Source: Paramoeba atlantica (Eukaryota > Discosea). Taken from it: 64,000 bases of DNA. Position numbers and translations under genes: made by a program. The notes under the pieces are model-generated. The model searched no databases and was not told the DNA's origin. It worked only from the letters and a program-made list of their open reading frames with translations. Positions 19,698 to 29,384 of this stretch are shown one piece after another; position 1 is the first letter of the stretch; every line of letters begins with the position of its first letter. The stretch lies in contig CDRNVI010000034.1 in assembly GCA_977017575.1 (NCBI GenBank), positions 1-64,000 of the forward strand. The letters are read 5' to 3'.

Positions 19698-20662
19698 TAT
19701 TGCGGTGGTTGTAAAACTACCGCTCTACCCTCGATTATTGCGGTGGTTGTAAAACTACCGCTCTACACTCGATTATTGAAAAAAAAGTGAACAAAAACAG
19801 TGAAAATATAAAGGGGAACACAGTAATATAATAGAAGAAAAAAATATAAAAGGGGGCTCCGGTGGACCAAAACTGAAAAAAAAATTTGAAAAAAATGGGG
19901 GGTCCAGGGGGGGGGTCCAGGGGGGGGGGTCCAGGGGGGGGGTCCAGGGGGGGGGGGTCCAGGGGGGGGGTCATGGTCGAGCTAATTTTTTCGAAAAAAT
20001 TAGTTTTCGAAAAAAAACCGCAGAAAGGGTAGCCGGGGTCTTGGCGCGCATTTTCCACCCCCCTACCCGGGGGTGACCCCCCCGCGTATCCGCAGGACGG
20101 GTCCGCCAAGTTCGGATTTTTTCGGAAAAAAAAATTTGAAAAAAATTTCAACTTGGCGAAAAAAATGGCAAAAAAAATATTTTTCCAAAAACGTTTCCCC
20201 TATTGTATTTTTTTAGTTTGGGACCTACACTAGCTTTCTCCGCAGTTGTTTTCGCAAGGTATCACTTCTTCGAACCGTGGTGCGCCCCTCAAAATGACCC
20301 ATTTTTGACCGAAAAAGGTGAAAAAGTATTTTTCGGACCTAAAGGGGCATTTTTGGGTCGAAAGAATGGTATGGTTGGAGTCGTATTCTCTACCCAATAC
20401 GTTCGGTAGGCTTTCATTCATGCCTACGAGTGATTTCCCACGCGCAAATGTCGGATTTAGTGCTCTGAGAGCAAAAGTACGCGAAAATCACCCCATTTTT
20501 ACCCGAAATTCGGCTATTTTTGGCCATAATCTTTCCGTTTTCCAGGCCAAATTTTCTTTTTTAGGCTCTTCGTTAAACGCGGTGGTAGGTTTCAACGCGA
20601 AGAGCGCAGCATGAGTGACTTCTAAGTTGAAAACAACCACCGCGTTTAACGAAGAGCCTAAA
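19698..20662 (+). mobile_element. G-run modular element, longest copy (~0.96 kb)
   Basis: All modules are present in order. There is a doubled left module (GCGGTGGTTGTAAAACTAC at about 19701 and 19739) and an A-rich block. The core (19893-19972) has five or more runs of 7-10 G. The GC block and a ~330-bp A/T body with TTTGGGACCTACACTAGC follow, then the terminal foldback (20562-20662), whose two halves (AGGCTCTTCGTTAAACGCGG and its complement) pair over about 30 bp. It is non-autonomous, with no reading frame of note. Confidence 0.85.
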
Positions 20663-21216
20663 TTGATGGAGATACTACTCCCTCGCTACCGTAGGTTAAT
20701 TGGTCGTGCCCGATTTGTGGCCCGATTTCGTGCCCGATATCGTTTCAGGTGAGTTTTCGAAAAAAATATTTACAAAGACGTATGAATCGAATTGAGTGAC
20801 AAGATTACTAGTTTTTCAACAATTCCGATGGGTACCCCCTGCCCCCCCCACCTCCCCACCTGGGTGATCATAGCAATTTTTGAAATGTTTTAAAAAAAAA
20901 CTAAAAATTTGTGGGTGAAAGTGAAAAAATATATTTTTCCCAAATCAACTCCTAGACCTTTTTTTGAGAGTTTGGGGCCTGATATACGTGTATACGCTTT
21001 GGTTTCATTCGATATTTCTCCACCCTGTTCTGGTAATACACCTACAAAGTTCAAATTTTACCTGGAAGTGTGTGACACGCAAGGCCGTAGAGGAAGGAGG
21101 AGGCGCAAGGCAAAAAGGAAGAAGGCGGACCCTTCTGTCTTTTTGCCGCGGCGACGACGACTTCCTCGCGTGGGAAGCTGTAAGGGGTCTTAGGGAGCAT
21201 GTTCCGATGGCTATCT
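20663..21216. other. Non-genic, element debris
   Basis: Contains GGAGATACTACTCCCTCGCT (a foldback-terminus-like motif) at about 20680-20700 and an AGTTTGGGGCCTG stretch near 20970 related to the body of the G-run family. Nothing coding is recognised. Confidence 0.4.
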
Positions 21217-21410
21217 AATCCAGGCTAAAGTGGATGAGGGGGATACCAAAGTCACCTTTGGAAAACCACCTCGAAACTGGAACGGTATCTCCCGGTTTGT
21301 AGAGCATTCTGATGTGGCAAAAGAGTCTTTAACGGGTGATACCGTTCCAGTTTCGAGGTGGTTTTCCAAAGGTGCCTTTAGTATCTCCCTCGTCCACTTG
21401 AGCCTGGATT
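21217..21410. mobile_element. Foldback (MITE-like) element, family B
   Basis: It begins with AATCCAGGCTAAAGTGGA and ends with the near-perfect complement. The arms are about 75 bp and share an internal GAGGGRGATAC with family A, though the rest of the sequence differs. The spacer is about 45 bp. It has no coding capacity. Confidence 0.85.
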
Positions 21411-21485
21411 TAGAAAGATAATTTGAGACTAAATCCTAATCACTCGATCAAAAACTAATGACTGCTATCTAGTTAAGAAAATTCC

Positions 21486-21539
21486 AAGTCTCTGCGTAGA
21501 ATTTCTACGTAGAACGCGTAGAATTCTACGTAGACTACC
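21486..21539. repeat. Cluster of overlapping short palindromes
   Basis: Repeats of CTACGTAG, GTAGAATTCTAC and ACGCGT overlap within about 54 bp, and the outer ends AGTCT/AGACT are inverted. It can form more than one hairpin. Function unknown. Confidence 0.7.
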
Positions 21540-21777
21540 AACTATGTTTAAGTGACAATTCGCTTTTTTTGCCTATTCGGTATTTGTAATTCTAATTTGA
21601 TATGTTAAAAGCTACCAGTGCAAAGACATACAACTCTGCGAGAGCTCTCGAATGCGCTATAAATTTCCGAAACTGAAAAGTTTTTGCAAATTTTAGACCC
21701 CCCCAGATTGAAGTTTTCACCCCTGTAAGTGGTTGGGTACCCCACGGGACTATAAGTGGGGGGGGGCACAGTAATGT

Positions 21778-22455
21778 TATTGCGGTGTTTGTAAAACTAC
21801 CGCTCTACACTCGATTATTGAAAAAAACAGTGAACAAAAACAGTGAAAATATAAAGAGGAACACAGTAATATTTATAATAGAAGAAAAATTTATAAAAGG
21901 GGGCCCCGGTGGTCCAAAACTGAAATAAAAAATTCAAAAAATGGGGGGTCCATGTGGGGGGGGGCATACGTCGCGAAATTTTTTTGCTTTTCGAAATCGA
22001 GCGCAGGGAAGTGGTAGAGTATGCCGCGGCGATAACTTCCCCCCCCTGGTACGCGCAGGAGGGGTCCGACAAGGTCAAAATTTCCGAAATTTTTGGGGCG
22101 ACCCAAAAAAGTTTTTTGACCCAAAAAAAAGTAAAAATAATATTTTTCCAAAATCGACTCCTAAAATGTGTTTTAGGAGTTTGGGGCCCCAGTTACCAGT
22201 CTACGATGTTTTTTTCGACAGATTCGCCTCCTACCCATACTGGTAAGGCATCAAAAAAGGCCCAAATTCGGGTTAAAATTTCGCAATAATCGCTGAAAAA
22301 TCGAGCTTTTTTACCCCAAAAAATAGATTATTCATGATCTTTTCGCGATTTTTCTTTTTTAGGCACTTCGTTAAACGCGGTGGTAGTTTTCAACGCGAAG
22401 CGCACAGCATGAGTGACTTCTAAGTTGAAAACGACTACTGCGTTTAACGAGGAAC
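21778..22455 (+). mobile_element. G-run modular element, variant body (~0.68 kb)
   Basis: The left module (TTGCGGTGTTTGTAAAACT), A-rich block, a shortened G-run (around 21945-21965), a C-run region and the terminal foldback (22360-22455) are in order. The body between them (GGGGCGACCC..., TTTGGGGCCCCAGTTACC) differs from the 965-bp copy, but is shared by the inverted copy at 34724-35435. There are thus at least two body types between the same ends. Confidence 0.8.
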
Positions 22456-22502
22456 CTAAAAAAGAATTTGAAAAAAAAGTGAATAAAAACAGTGATTCTT
22501 AA

Positions 22503-22735
22503 TTGCGGTGGTAGTATAACTACCGCTCTATCCTCGATTATTGAAAAAAAAGTGAACAAAAACAGTGAATATATGAAGAGGAACACAGTAATATAATAGA
22601 AGAAAAATTTATAAAAGGGGGCTCTTCGTTTAGGCTCTTCGTTAAACGCGGTGGTAGTTTTCAACGCGAAGAGCGCAACTTGAGTGACTTCTAAGTTGAA
22701 AACAACCACCGCGTTTAACGAAGAGCCTAAAAAAG
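22503..22735 (+). mobile_element. Minimal G-run family derivative
   Basis: A left module with A-rich block (22503-22628) is joined directly to a complete terminal foldback (22632-22735); core and body are absent. This internal-deletion form shows that the left module and the foldback are the two ends of one element. Confidence 0.8.
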
Positions 22736-22759
22736 AAATTAATGTTTCACCAGTATATT

Positions 22760-23073
22760 TTTTTCCTTTATTATATTACTGTGTTCCTCTTTATATTTTC
22801 ACTGTTTTTGTTCACTTTTTTTTCAATAATCGAGGATAGAGCGGTAGTTATACGATCACCGCAATTCTTTTCTTCTATTATATTACTGTGTTTCTCATAT
22901 TTTCACTGTTTTTGTTCACTTTTATTTTCAATAATCGAGGGTAGAGCGGTAGTTATACGATCACCGCAATTCTTTTCTTCTATTATATTACTGTGTTTGT
23001 CATATTTTCACTGTTTTTGTTCACTTTTATTTTCAATAATCGAGGGTAGAGAGGTAGTTATACAACCACCGCA
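22760..23073 (-). repeat. Three inverted left modules in tandem
   Basis: The complement of the left module and A-rich block (CACTGTTTTTGTTCAC, CAATAATCGAGG, AGAGCGGTAGTTATACGATC) repeats three times with a period of about 105-115 bp. The units end in CACCGCAATT. Confidence 0.85.
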
Positions 23074-23256
23074 ATTACTCAACGCTAAAATAGTGCGAGA
23101 GAGGAACCATTCCGAGCCTGCTCAAATCTTGCCTTAGCTTTCCGCGGCATTCCAAGCGTTTCTTTACGACGAGCGTCTGATCTTTCAATGGCTTCCCTGC
23201 GTGCCCTAATTTCCTGCGTTTCTGGTCAAAACACAAAAAAATGATCGATACTAATA

Positions 23257-23461
23257 AACCCAGATTGAAAGGGGCGAGGGAGATACGAAGCAACAGGCGT
23301 GGCAGATTCCCACTGAAAAGAAATGGTATCTCCCCGCACGAGAAAAGCCTTTGCGCTTTCTAGCTCGGAGACAAACTTCGTGCGGGAGATACCATTTCTT
23401 TTCAGTGGGAATCTGCCACGCCCGTTGCTTCGTATCTCCCTCTCCCCTTTCAATCTGGGTT
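23257..23461. mobile_element. Foldback (MITE-like) element, family A, copy 2
   Basis: Nearly identical to 3354-3557 over its whole length and joined on the right to an inverted 112-bp-type unit, as copy 1 is on its left. The two copies differ at only a handful of positions, so their spread is recent. Confidence 0.85.
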
Positions 23462-23568
23462 ATACGGCGGGCCGTTCGAGGCGGTGCAGACCCGCTGGTG
23501 CGGGTGGTGCTTTACCTCGTGACAGGTAATCTTGAAGGAAACAAGCTTCTGAAATCTTTTTCTTGAAG
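23462..23568 (-). repeat. Single 112-bp-type unit, inverted
   Basis: Complementary to the last unit of the 2900-3353 array (GCAGACCCGCTGG, GTGGTGCTTTACCTCGTGAC, GAAACAAGCTTCTGAAATC). The perfect GC hairpin seen in the other units is missing here. Confidence 0.8.
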
Positions 23569-23585
23569 TATGACCCTGCTCGTTT

Positions 23586-23860
23586 TTTTTCTCTACATAT
23601 ATACAAAATGCAAACCGTGTTTTTGGTGGCCAGCTGGCCACTTTTCGACGAAGCACAAACCGTGTTTTTGGTGGCCAGCTGGCCACCCTTCCACAACACG
23701 GCCAGCTGGCCACCCTTCCACAAATTGGCCACTTCTAAAACATGGTCACTTCCACAACATGGCCACTTCCAAAACATGGTCACTTCCACAACATGGCCAG
23801 CTGGCCACCCTTCCACAACATGGCCAGCTGGCCACTCTTCCACAACACTCTCCCACCCCC
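23586..23860. repeat. Satellite flank with GGCCAGCTGGCC palindromes
   Basis: About 55 bp ending in TTTTTGGTGGCCAGCTGGCC also occur at 25878-25935 on the far side of the satellite. Here the palindrome GGCCAGCTGGCC then recurs about five times, mixed with CCACTTCCACAACATGG-type units. No gene. Confidence 0.85.
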
Positions 23861-23869
23861 GTGGGACTC

Positions 23870-25855
23870 ACTCAGTGGACTCACTCAACGTGAGTCACTG
23901 CCCCACGTGGCAGTACACTTACTCTCTCACGTGCCACTGTATCTACACTGCAGTCGCTGCCTCACGTGACACTACTCTTACTATCGCACGTGCCAATGCA
24001 GCTGCACTGCGATCACTGCCTCACGGGGCACTGCTCTCACTCTCTCACGTGCTACTGCAGCTACACTGCAGTCACTGCCTCACGTGGCACTACTCTTACT
24101 CTCGCACGTGCCACTGCAGCTACACTGCATCACTGCCTCACGGGGCACTGCTCTCACTCTCTCACGTGCCACTGTAGGTACAGTGCCGATGCAGTCACTG
24201 CCTCACGTGGCAGTACTCTCACTCTCTCACGTGCTACTGCAGCTACACTGCATCACTGCAGTCACTGCCTCACGTGGCACTGCCTGTCACTCTGCCACTG
24301 TATCTACACTGCAATCACTGCCTCACGTGGCAGTACACTTACTCTCTCACGTGCTACTGCAGCTGCACTGCATCACTGCAGTCACTGCCTCACGTGGCAC
24401 TGCCTGTCACTCTGCCACTGTATCTACACTGCAATCACTGCCTCACGTGGCACTACTCTCACTCTCTCACGTGCTACTGCAGCTACACTGCATCACTGCA
24501 GTCACTGCCTCACGTGGCACTGCCTGTCACTCTGCCACTGTATCTATACTGCAATCACTGCCTCACGTGACAGTACACTTACTCTCTCACGTGCTACTGC
24601 AGCTGCACTGCATCACTGCAGTCACTGCCTCACGTGGCAGTACTCTCACTCTCTCACGTGCTACTGCAGCTGCACTGTATCACTGCAGTCACTGCCTCAC
24701 ATGGCAGTGCACTTACTCTGGCACGTGCTACTGCAGCTGCACTGCATCACTGTGCAATCACTGCCTCACGTGGCACTGCCTGTCACTCTGCCACTGTATC
24801 TACACTGCAATCACTGCCTCACGTGACAGTACACTTACTCTCTCACGTGCTACTGCAGCTGCACTGCATCACTGCAGTCACTGCCTCACGTGTCACTGCC
24901 TGTCACTCTGCCACTGTATCTACACTGCAATCACTGCCTCACGTGGCAGTACACTTACTCTCTCACGTGCCACTGTATCTACACTGCAGTCGCTGCCTCA
25001 CGTGACACTACTCTTACTCTCGCACGTGCCAATGCAGCTGCACTGCGATCACTGCCTCACGTGGCAGTACTCTCACTCTCTCACGTGCTACTGCAGCTAC
25101 ACTGCAGTCACTGCCTCACGTGGCACTACTCTTACTCTCGCACGTGCCACTGCAGCTACACTGCATCACTGCCTCACGGGGCACTGCTCTCACTCTCTCA
25201 CGTGCCACTGTAGGTACAGTGCCGATGCAGTCACTGCCTCACGTGGCAGTACTCTCACTCTCTCACGTGCTACTGCAGCTACACTGCATCACTGCAGTCA
25301 CTGCCTCACGTGGCACTGCCTGTCACTCTGCCACTGTATCTACACTGCAATCACTGCCTCACGTGGCAGTACTCTTACTCTCGCACGTGCTACTGCAGCT
25401 GGACTGCATCACTGCAGTCACTGCCTCACGTGGCACTGCCTGTCACTCTGCCACTGTATCTACACTGCAGTCGCTGCCTCACGTGGCACTACTCTTACTC
25501 TCTCACGTGCTACTGCAGCTGCACTGCATCACTGCAGTCACTGCCTCACGTGGCACTGCCTGTCACTCTGCCACTGTATCTACACTGCAATCACTGCCTC
25601 ACGTGGCAGTACACTTACTCTCTCACGTGCTACTGCAGCTGCACTGCATCACTGCAGTCACTGCCTCACATGGCAGTGCACTTACTCTCTCATGTGCCAC
25701 TGCAGCTACACTGCATCACTGCAGTCACTGCCTCACATGGCAGTGCACTTACTCTGGCACGTGCTACTGCAGCTGCACTGCATCACTGTGCAATCACTGC
25801 CTCACGTGGCACTGCTCTCACTCTCTCAAGGGCCACTGTAGGTACACACTGTACC
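23870..25855. repeat. ~2-kb satellite rich in CACGTG and CTGCAG
   Basis: Higher-order tandem array whose sub-units combine CACTGCCTCACGTGGCA, CTCTCTCACGTGCTACTG, CAGCTRCACTGCATCACTG and TGTCACTCTGCCACTGTATC in varying order. CACGTG recurs every 30-70 bp and CTGCAG is frequent. A segment of several hundred bp near 23905-24250 is repeated almost unchanged near 24945-25285, so the array grew by large duplications. It is open in several frames (up to 585 codons), but the predicted peptides are frame-shifted readings of one repeat, so no gene is called. Confidence 0.9.
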
Positions 25856-25877
25856 ACTCGGACCTGCACATTATTTT

Positions 25878-25935
25878 TCTCTCTATATATATACAAAATG
25901 CAAACCGTGTTTTTGGTGGCCAGCTGGCCACTTTT
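25878..25935. repeat. Right flanking direct repeat of the satellite
   Basis: Shares the stretch CTATATATATACAAAATGC through TTTTTGGTGGCCAGCTGGCC with 23586-23643, in the same orientation. Direct repeats thus bracket the satellite. Confidence 0.85.
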
Positions 25936-26020
25936 TTCAAGAAAAAAAAATCTAAACAAAAAAAATCGTTCCGAATTTGTTTTTTTCGCGATTTTGAGCA
26001 TAAAATTTGTTTTGTTCAAA

Positions 26021-26097
26021 AATGTTGATGCCGGGAATCGAACCGCGGACATCCAGCGTCAAAATGGAACCCCTTTACCAACTGGACTACTCAAAGG
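26021..26097 (-). other. Degenerate tRNA-like sequence
   Basis: Read on the minus strand it has an A-box-like TAGTCCAGTTGGT and a perfect B-box GGTTCGATTCC at tRNA-like spacing, and a plausible anticodon stem with TGA in the loop. The T stem has two mismatches, and the two acceptor strands do not pair well. It is more likely a tRNA pseudogene or tRNA-derived (SINE-like) sequence than a working tRNA. The rest of 25936-26320 shows nothing else. Confidence 0.4.
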
Positions 26098-26447
26098 ACT
26101 CTCCTTAGTCAACCAGTTTGTCGTATCGCAGACCTTTGCAGACGCACTTTTTTTTACCAAAAGTGTTCTACAATTTGGGAAATGAGGTCGTTGTAGATGA
26201 TTTTTCGAGTATTAAAGAGTTCATCTAATGAGCTACTGCTACGTTTTAAAATTTTGAAAAAACTCGATCTCTCGCTTCTTTGAGGGGCATTTTCAAGTTT
26301 TGGAATTAACCTTAGTAAGCGAGTTAGATACTCCGTATCTCCCTCAATACAATACTTTTTGTGTCGGCCATTTTTGTGAATAATACTTTTTAGCGGGGGT
26401 GTAACCTACGGTAGCGAGGGAGTAGTATCTCCCTCAATGATTTCTTT

Positions 26448-26512
26448 TTTAGGCTCTTCGTTAAACGCGGAGGTAGTTTTCAACGCGAAGCGCGCAGAAT
26501 GAGTGACTTCTA
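26448..26512 (+). repeat. Half of the G-run family terminal foldback
   Basis: TTTTTTAGGCTCTTCGTTAA followed by ACGCGGAGGTAGTTTTCAAC and GAGTGACTTCTAAG; the second arm is missing. It lies directly after GGGAGTAGTATCTCCCTCAA, the terminus motif of the foldback elements. Confidence 0.75.
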
Positions 26513-26514
26513 AG

Positions 26515-26600
26515 GAGTCTGTGCAGTCAGCGCGTGACGTTTCGTGATGCTTCGTGACGGCGCGTGACGTTTCGTGACAGCCAAGATCGAGGTTTACTTG
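26515..26600. repeat. GCGTGACGTTTCGTGA short repeats
   Basis: GCGTGACGTTTCGTGA-like words occur about three times within 60 bp, and a related copy (GTGACGTTTCGTGATAGCCA) lies at 57545-57575 in a gene gap. A dispersed repeat of unknown kind. Confidence 0.6.
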
Positions 26601-26639
26601 GCGTTGGCTTGACACTTGTCAGTGCCGAGCGCCTCAATC

Positions 26640-28500
26640 ATTCAAATCCATTTCTCTAAATTGTGGCGACACAACAACCCAGTGACTGTCGTCCATGGTG
26701 ATGTACGTCATCCATGGTGATATCGGCAGCGAAGATGAGAAACGTGCGACCCCGCAGTAGTTGATGAGGACGGGATCTGTTATCCTCTTGAATCTCTGTA
26801 CCATAATGCGCTACATAACAATACAATCCATCGCATTGATCGAGCGCGCCTTGTGGGTCACCAAATAAGGGACTCAGAAACCTACCGTTCTCTAGTAAGA
26901 CGGGGCTCCTGGGAAAAAGCGAAATTTCCATTGCCTTCCGAAGCATGCGTACTTCGATATCCAATCCCGCCTCTCGAAGACTTTGCAGCATGTGGGAATG
27001 GAAAGATTCCACAACCTGACTTTGCCCACACGAAAGGCTGGACGATTAGGCCGTGCGATTGTGAAGGGAGTCAAGATCTTAGTGCCGTTCCAGCCATATT
27101 GCAACAAACATTTCGCTCTTAGAAAATGTCGTCAGGTGAAATAAGTGATGGAAACGCATCATCTAGGGTCAGGACTTTGGCGCAAAGTTAGTTTATTGAA
27201 ACAGTTTTAAGATTTTTCAATTTGTTTTTGAGTCAAAATATTGGGCGGGAGGTAATTTTAGAACCCAATTTTTGTCGAAAGTCTCCTGTAAAAAAATTAC
27301 ACTATACAACTATACACTATACAACTATACACTATACAATTATACACTATACAACTGTATTTTTCATTCGCATTGTGAATCCCAGTATAATATGCACATA
27401 AATCGGTCGTGCTTGGGATTAATAGCCGATAACAAAACAAGTTCAAAGAAAGTATCAGTCCATGAATATTGGCATCATATCGTGCCTTCCATAATAGCAT
27501 CAACAAATACTCCGCTCTCCGTCGCTTTCGTTCGTCATTGGAAAAATGGAGGAATGGCGCCACCGTCTTCCGCGAATATTCCCATCGAAGCCATGGGCAA
27601 AGGTGCCCCCAGAACATCGGAGGATTTAGAGAATGACATAGGCTTACTTGCACGTGACGTTCTGAAGCATTTCTATAGTATAACTATATTCTAAGTAAAT
27701 TATATTTTATGTAATACGTATTTCAAAGGGTGCGCTCTTTTCCACTACACATTAAGGAACATGATTGGTATACACAAAGAAAAGTATCTTTGTATATTGC
27801 ATCGCAATTTAAAGTATATTTCATAGATGCGCAAGAGCATAGCTGCGCTTACCATAATCGATACGTATATACCATACTCGATAAGTATACGTCGTTGGAA
27901 TTATTATAATCATGCCATTATTAATCTTTCTTATAAATTATATGTCTAAAACAAGTATAAACTATTCTTATGCTTATTTTCATAGTCATGTTACAGGCCG
28001 ACCAACTGCCCTTCGTGTGAGTGACAATATGTCCTGCGTTGGTCTCAAAGCGATAAAACGAATAACTTATGAATAATTCACTCATTCTGTCCCCGTTATT
28101 GCAATCTTCTAGTTCAGAATAGCTGTATGATATGCCATCGTATCCACCCTGCAAAAGTGGTTCAATTGGTTCAGTATTTGGTTCAGTTAACCATTGAACC
28201 AGCCCAAAATAGATTTGGTTCAATGAACCAAAAGGTATGGAGCACGAAGGCGCTTTTTTTCAATTCTCATTTTTGAGTGTAAAATTGAATTGAACGTTGA
28301 CACATGACCGAAGCTCCATTCTCATTTTTCAAGGTACATTCTTATTTTAGCCAGTTGTACGTTGACAGCCCAATTCTCATTTTTAGCGACTCTCAGAATA
28401 GTGACGTTTACTGTACCTATTAGGTGTACTAAGTGGGCATGGGTATACTATCCTGGAACATGGTTTAATTTAAAAAAAGTAGATGAAATGAAATCAAATT
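26640..28500. other. No recognisable gene; unassigned reading frames
   Basis: A minus-strand frame at 26656-27012 (118 codons) and a plus-strand frame at 27272-27694 (140 codons) have no motif I can place, and neither has supporting context. A 60-bp run of ACTATACAACTAT-type repeats lies at 27299-27356. Repeated TTGGTTCA words occur around 28150-28230. They are recorded as unassigned, not as genes. Confidence 0.4.
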
Positions 28501-28506
28501 CTTTGA

Positions 28507-28800
28507 CCGTATACCCCCCCAGTAATAGAATCGATTTTGGGTCAAAATGGCCAAATCCTTGTTGCTGGGGGGGTATGCTTTTTGGGTGAGAAAGGACCTT
28601 TTTTGTTCATGAGTGCGTTGATTTTCAGCCCACCCAACCCCGCAACCACGCCATTCGCTCCCTCGCAATCGCCCTCACCCCGCCCAAACACCCCCCCGTC
28701 CAACGACCCTCCCGAGCCAAATCCTTGTTACTGGGGGTCAGCCGAAAAAGGGTCAAATACTTGTTACTGGGGGGATCTATTACGGGGGGGTCTGCGGTAG
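28507..28800. mobile_element. TIR element with CAGTAA...TTACTG ends (damaged copy)
   Basis: Starts with ACCGTATACCCCCCCAGTAA and GATTTTGGGTCAAAATGGCC, has a C-rich middle, and ends in repeats of CCTTGTTACTGGGGG. It is a homologue of the complete element at 55884-56172, but its right TIR is altered. A further fragment with both ends but almost no middle lies at about 28905-28985. Confidence 0.7.
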
Positions 28801-28849
28801 ACGAAAATCCTCGAAAAAGAGAAAAACTCTAAAAAAAGGTAACTACTAA

Positions 28850-29045
28850 AAAAAACTTTACTATTTGGGAAAACTGCTTTTTGGGACTTTACTAACTGGG
28901 CGCACTGTACCCCCCAGTAAGAGAAATTTGGCCATTTCGAATCAAAACCCATTCTCTTACTGGGGGGGGTATACGGTACTAAAAAAAGCTTTACCATTTG
29001 GGAAAACCGTTTTTTGGGACTTTACCAACTGGGCGCACACTGTAA
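28850..29045. repeat. Direct repeats around a TIR fragment
   Basis: About 55 bp containing TTTGGGAAAAC and TTTTTTGGGACTTTAC, ending in CTGGGCGCAC, occur at 28855-28905 and again at 28988-29042, on either side of the short TIR fragment. From 29046 to 29384 there is no recognisable gene. Confidence 0.7.
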
Positions 29046-29384
29046 CCGGGTTTAGTAAATTTTTTCACGGGGTTGTTATTGGTCGATCATTCGAGCCTCA
29101 AAAAAATACCTACAGCGTTCGCCATCGGTCGTCAGCGGTCACCATTGGTTGCTACCGTTAGGCAGTGATCCCCAAGTACTATCTGCACCCCCTCCATTGG
29201 CAGAGATAATTTTTCATACAAAATCCGAAAGGTGAAATAAAAAAACGGAATCGTAAGTATGTTTTCGGAATAATAAGTGCTTCCGGAATAAAAAAACGGA
29301 ACGAAACATAATACTAGTTTACATTGAATGCAGAGTTTCAATCACAAGTGGAACCCCATTGTTCGAATGGCAAACCCCGTTAGG

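Noticed and set aside
23586-25935. LTR-type element bounded by the ~55-bp direct repeats
   Set aside because: The repeats are far too short, no primer site or polymerase genes lie between them, and the interior is pure satellite.
23966-26185. Long overlapping plus-strand frames (up to 585 codons) as genes
   Set aside because: All are phase-shifted readings of the same satellite; their peptides repeat one DNA unit and carry no domain.
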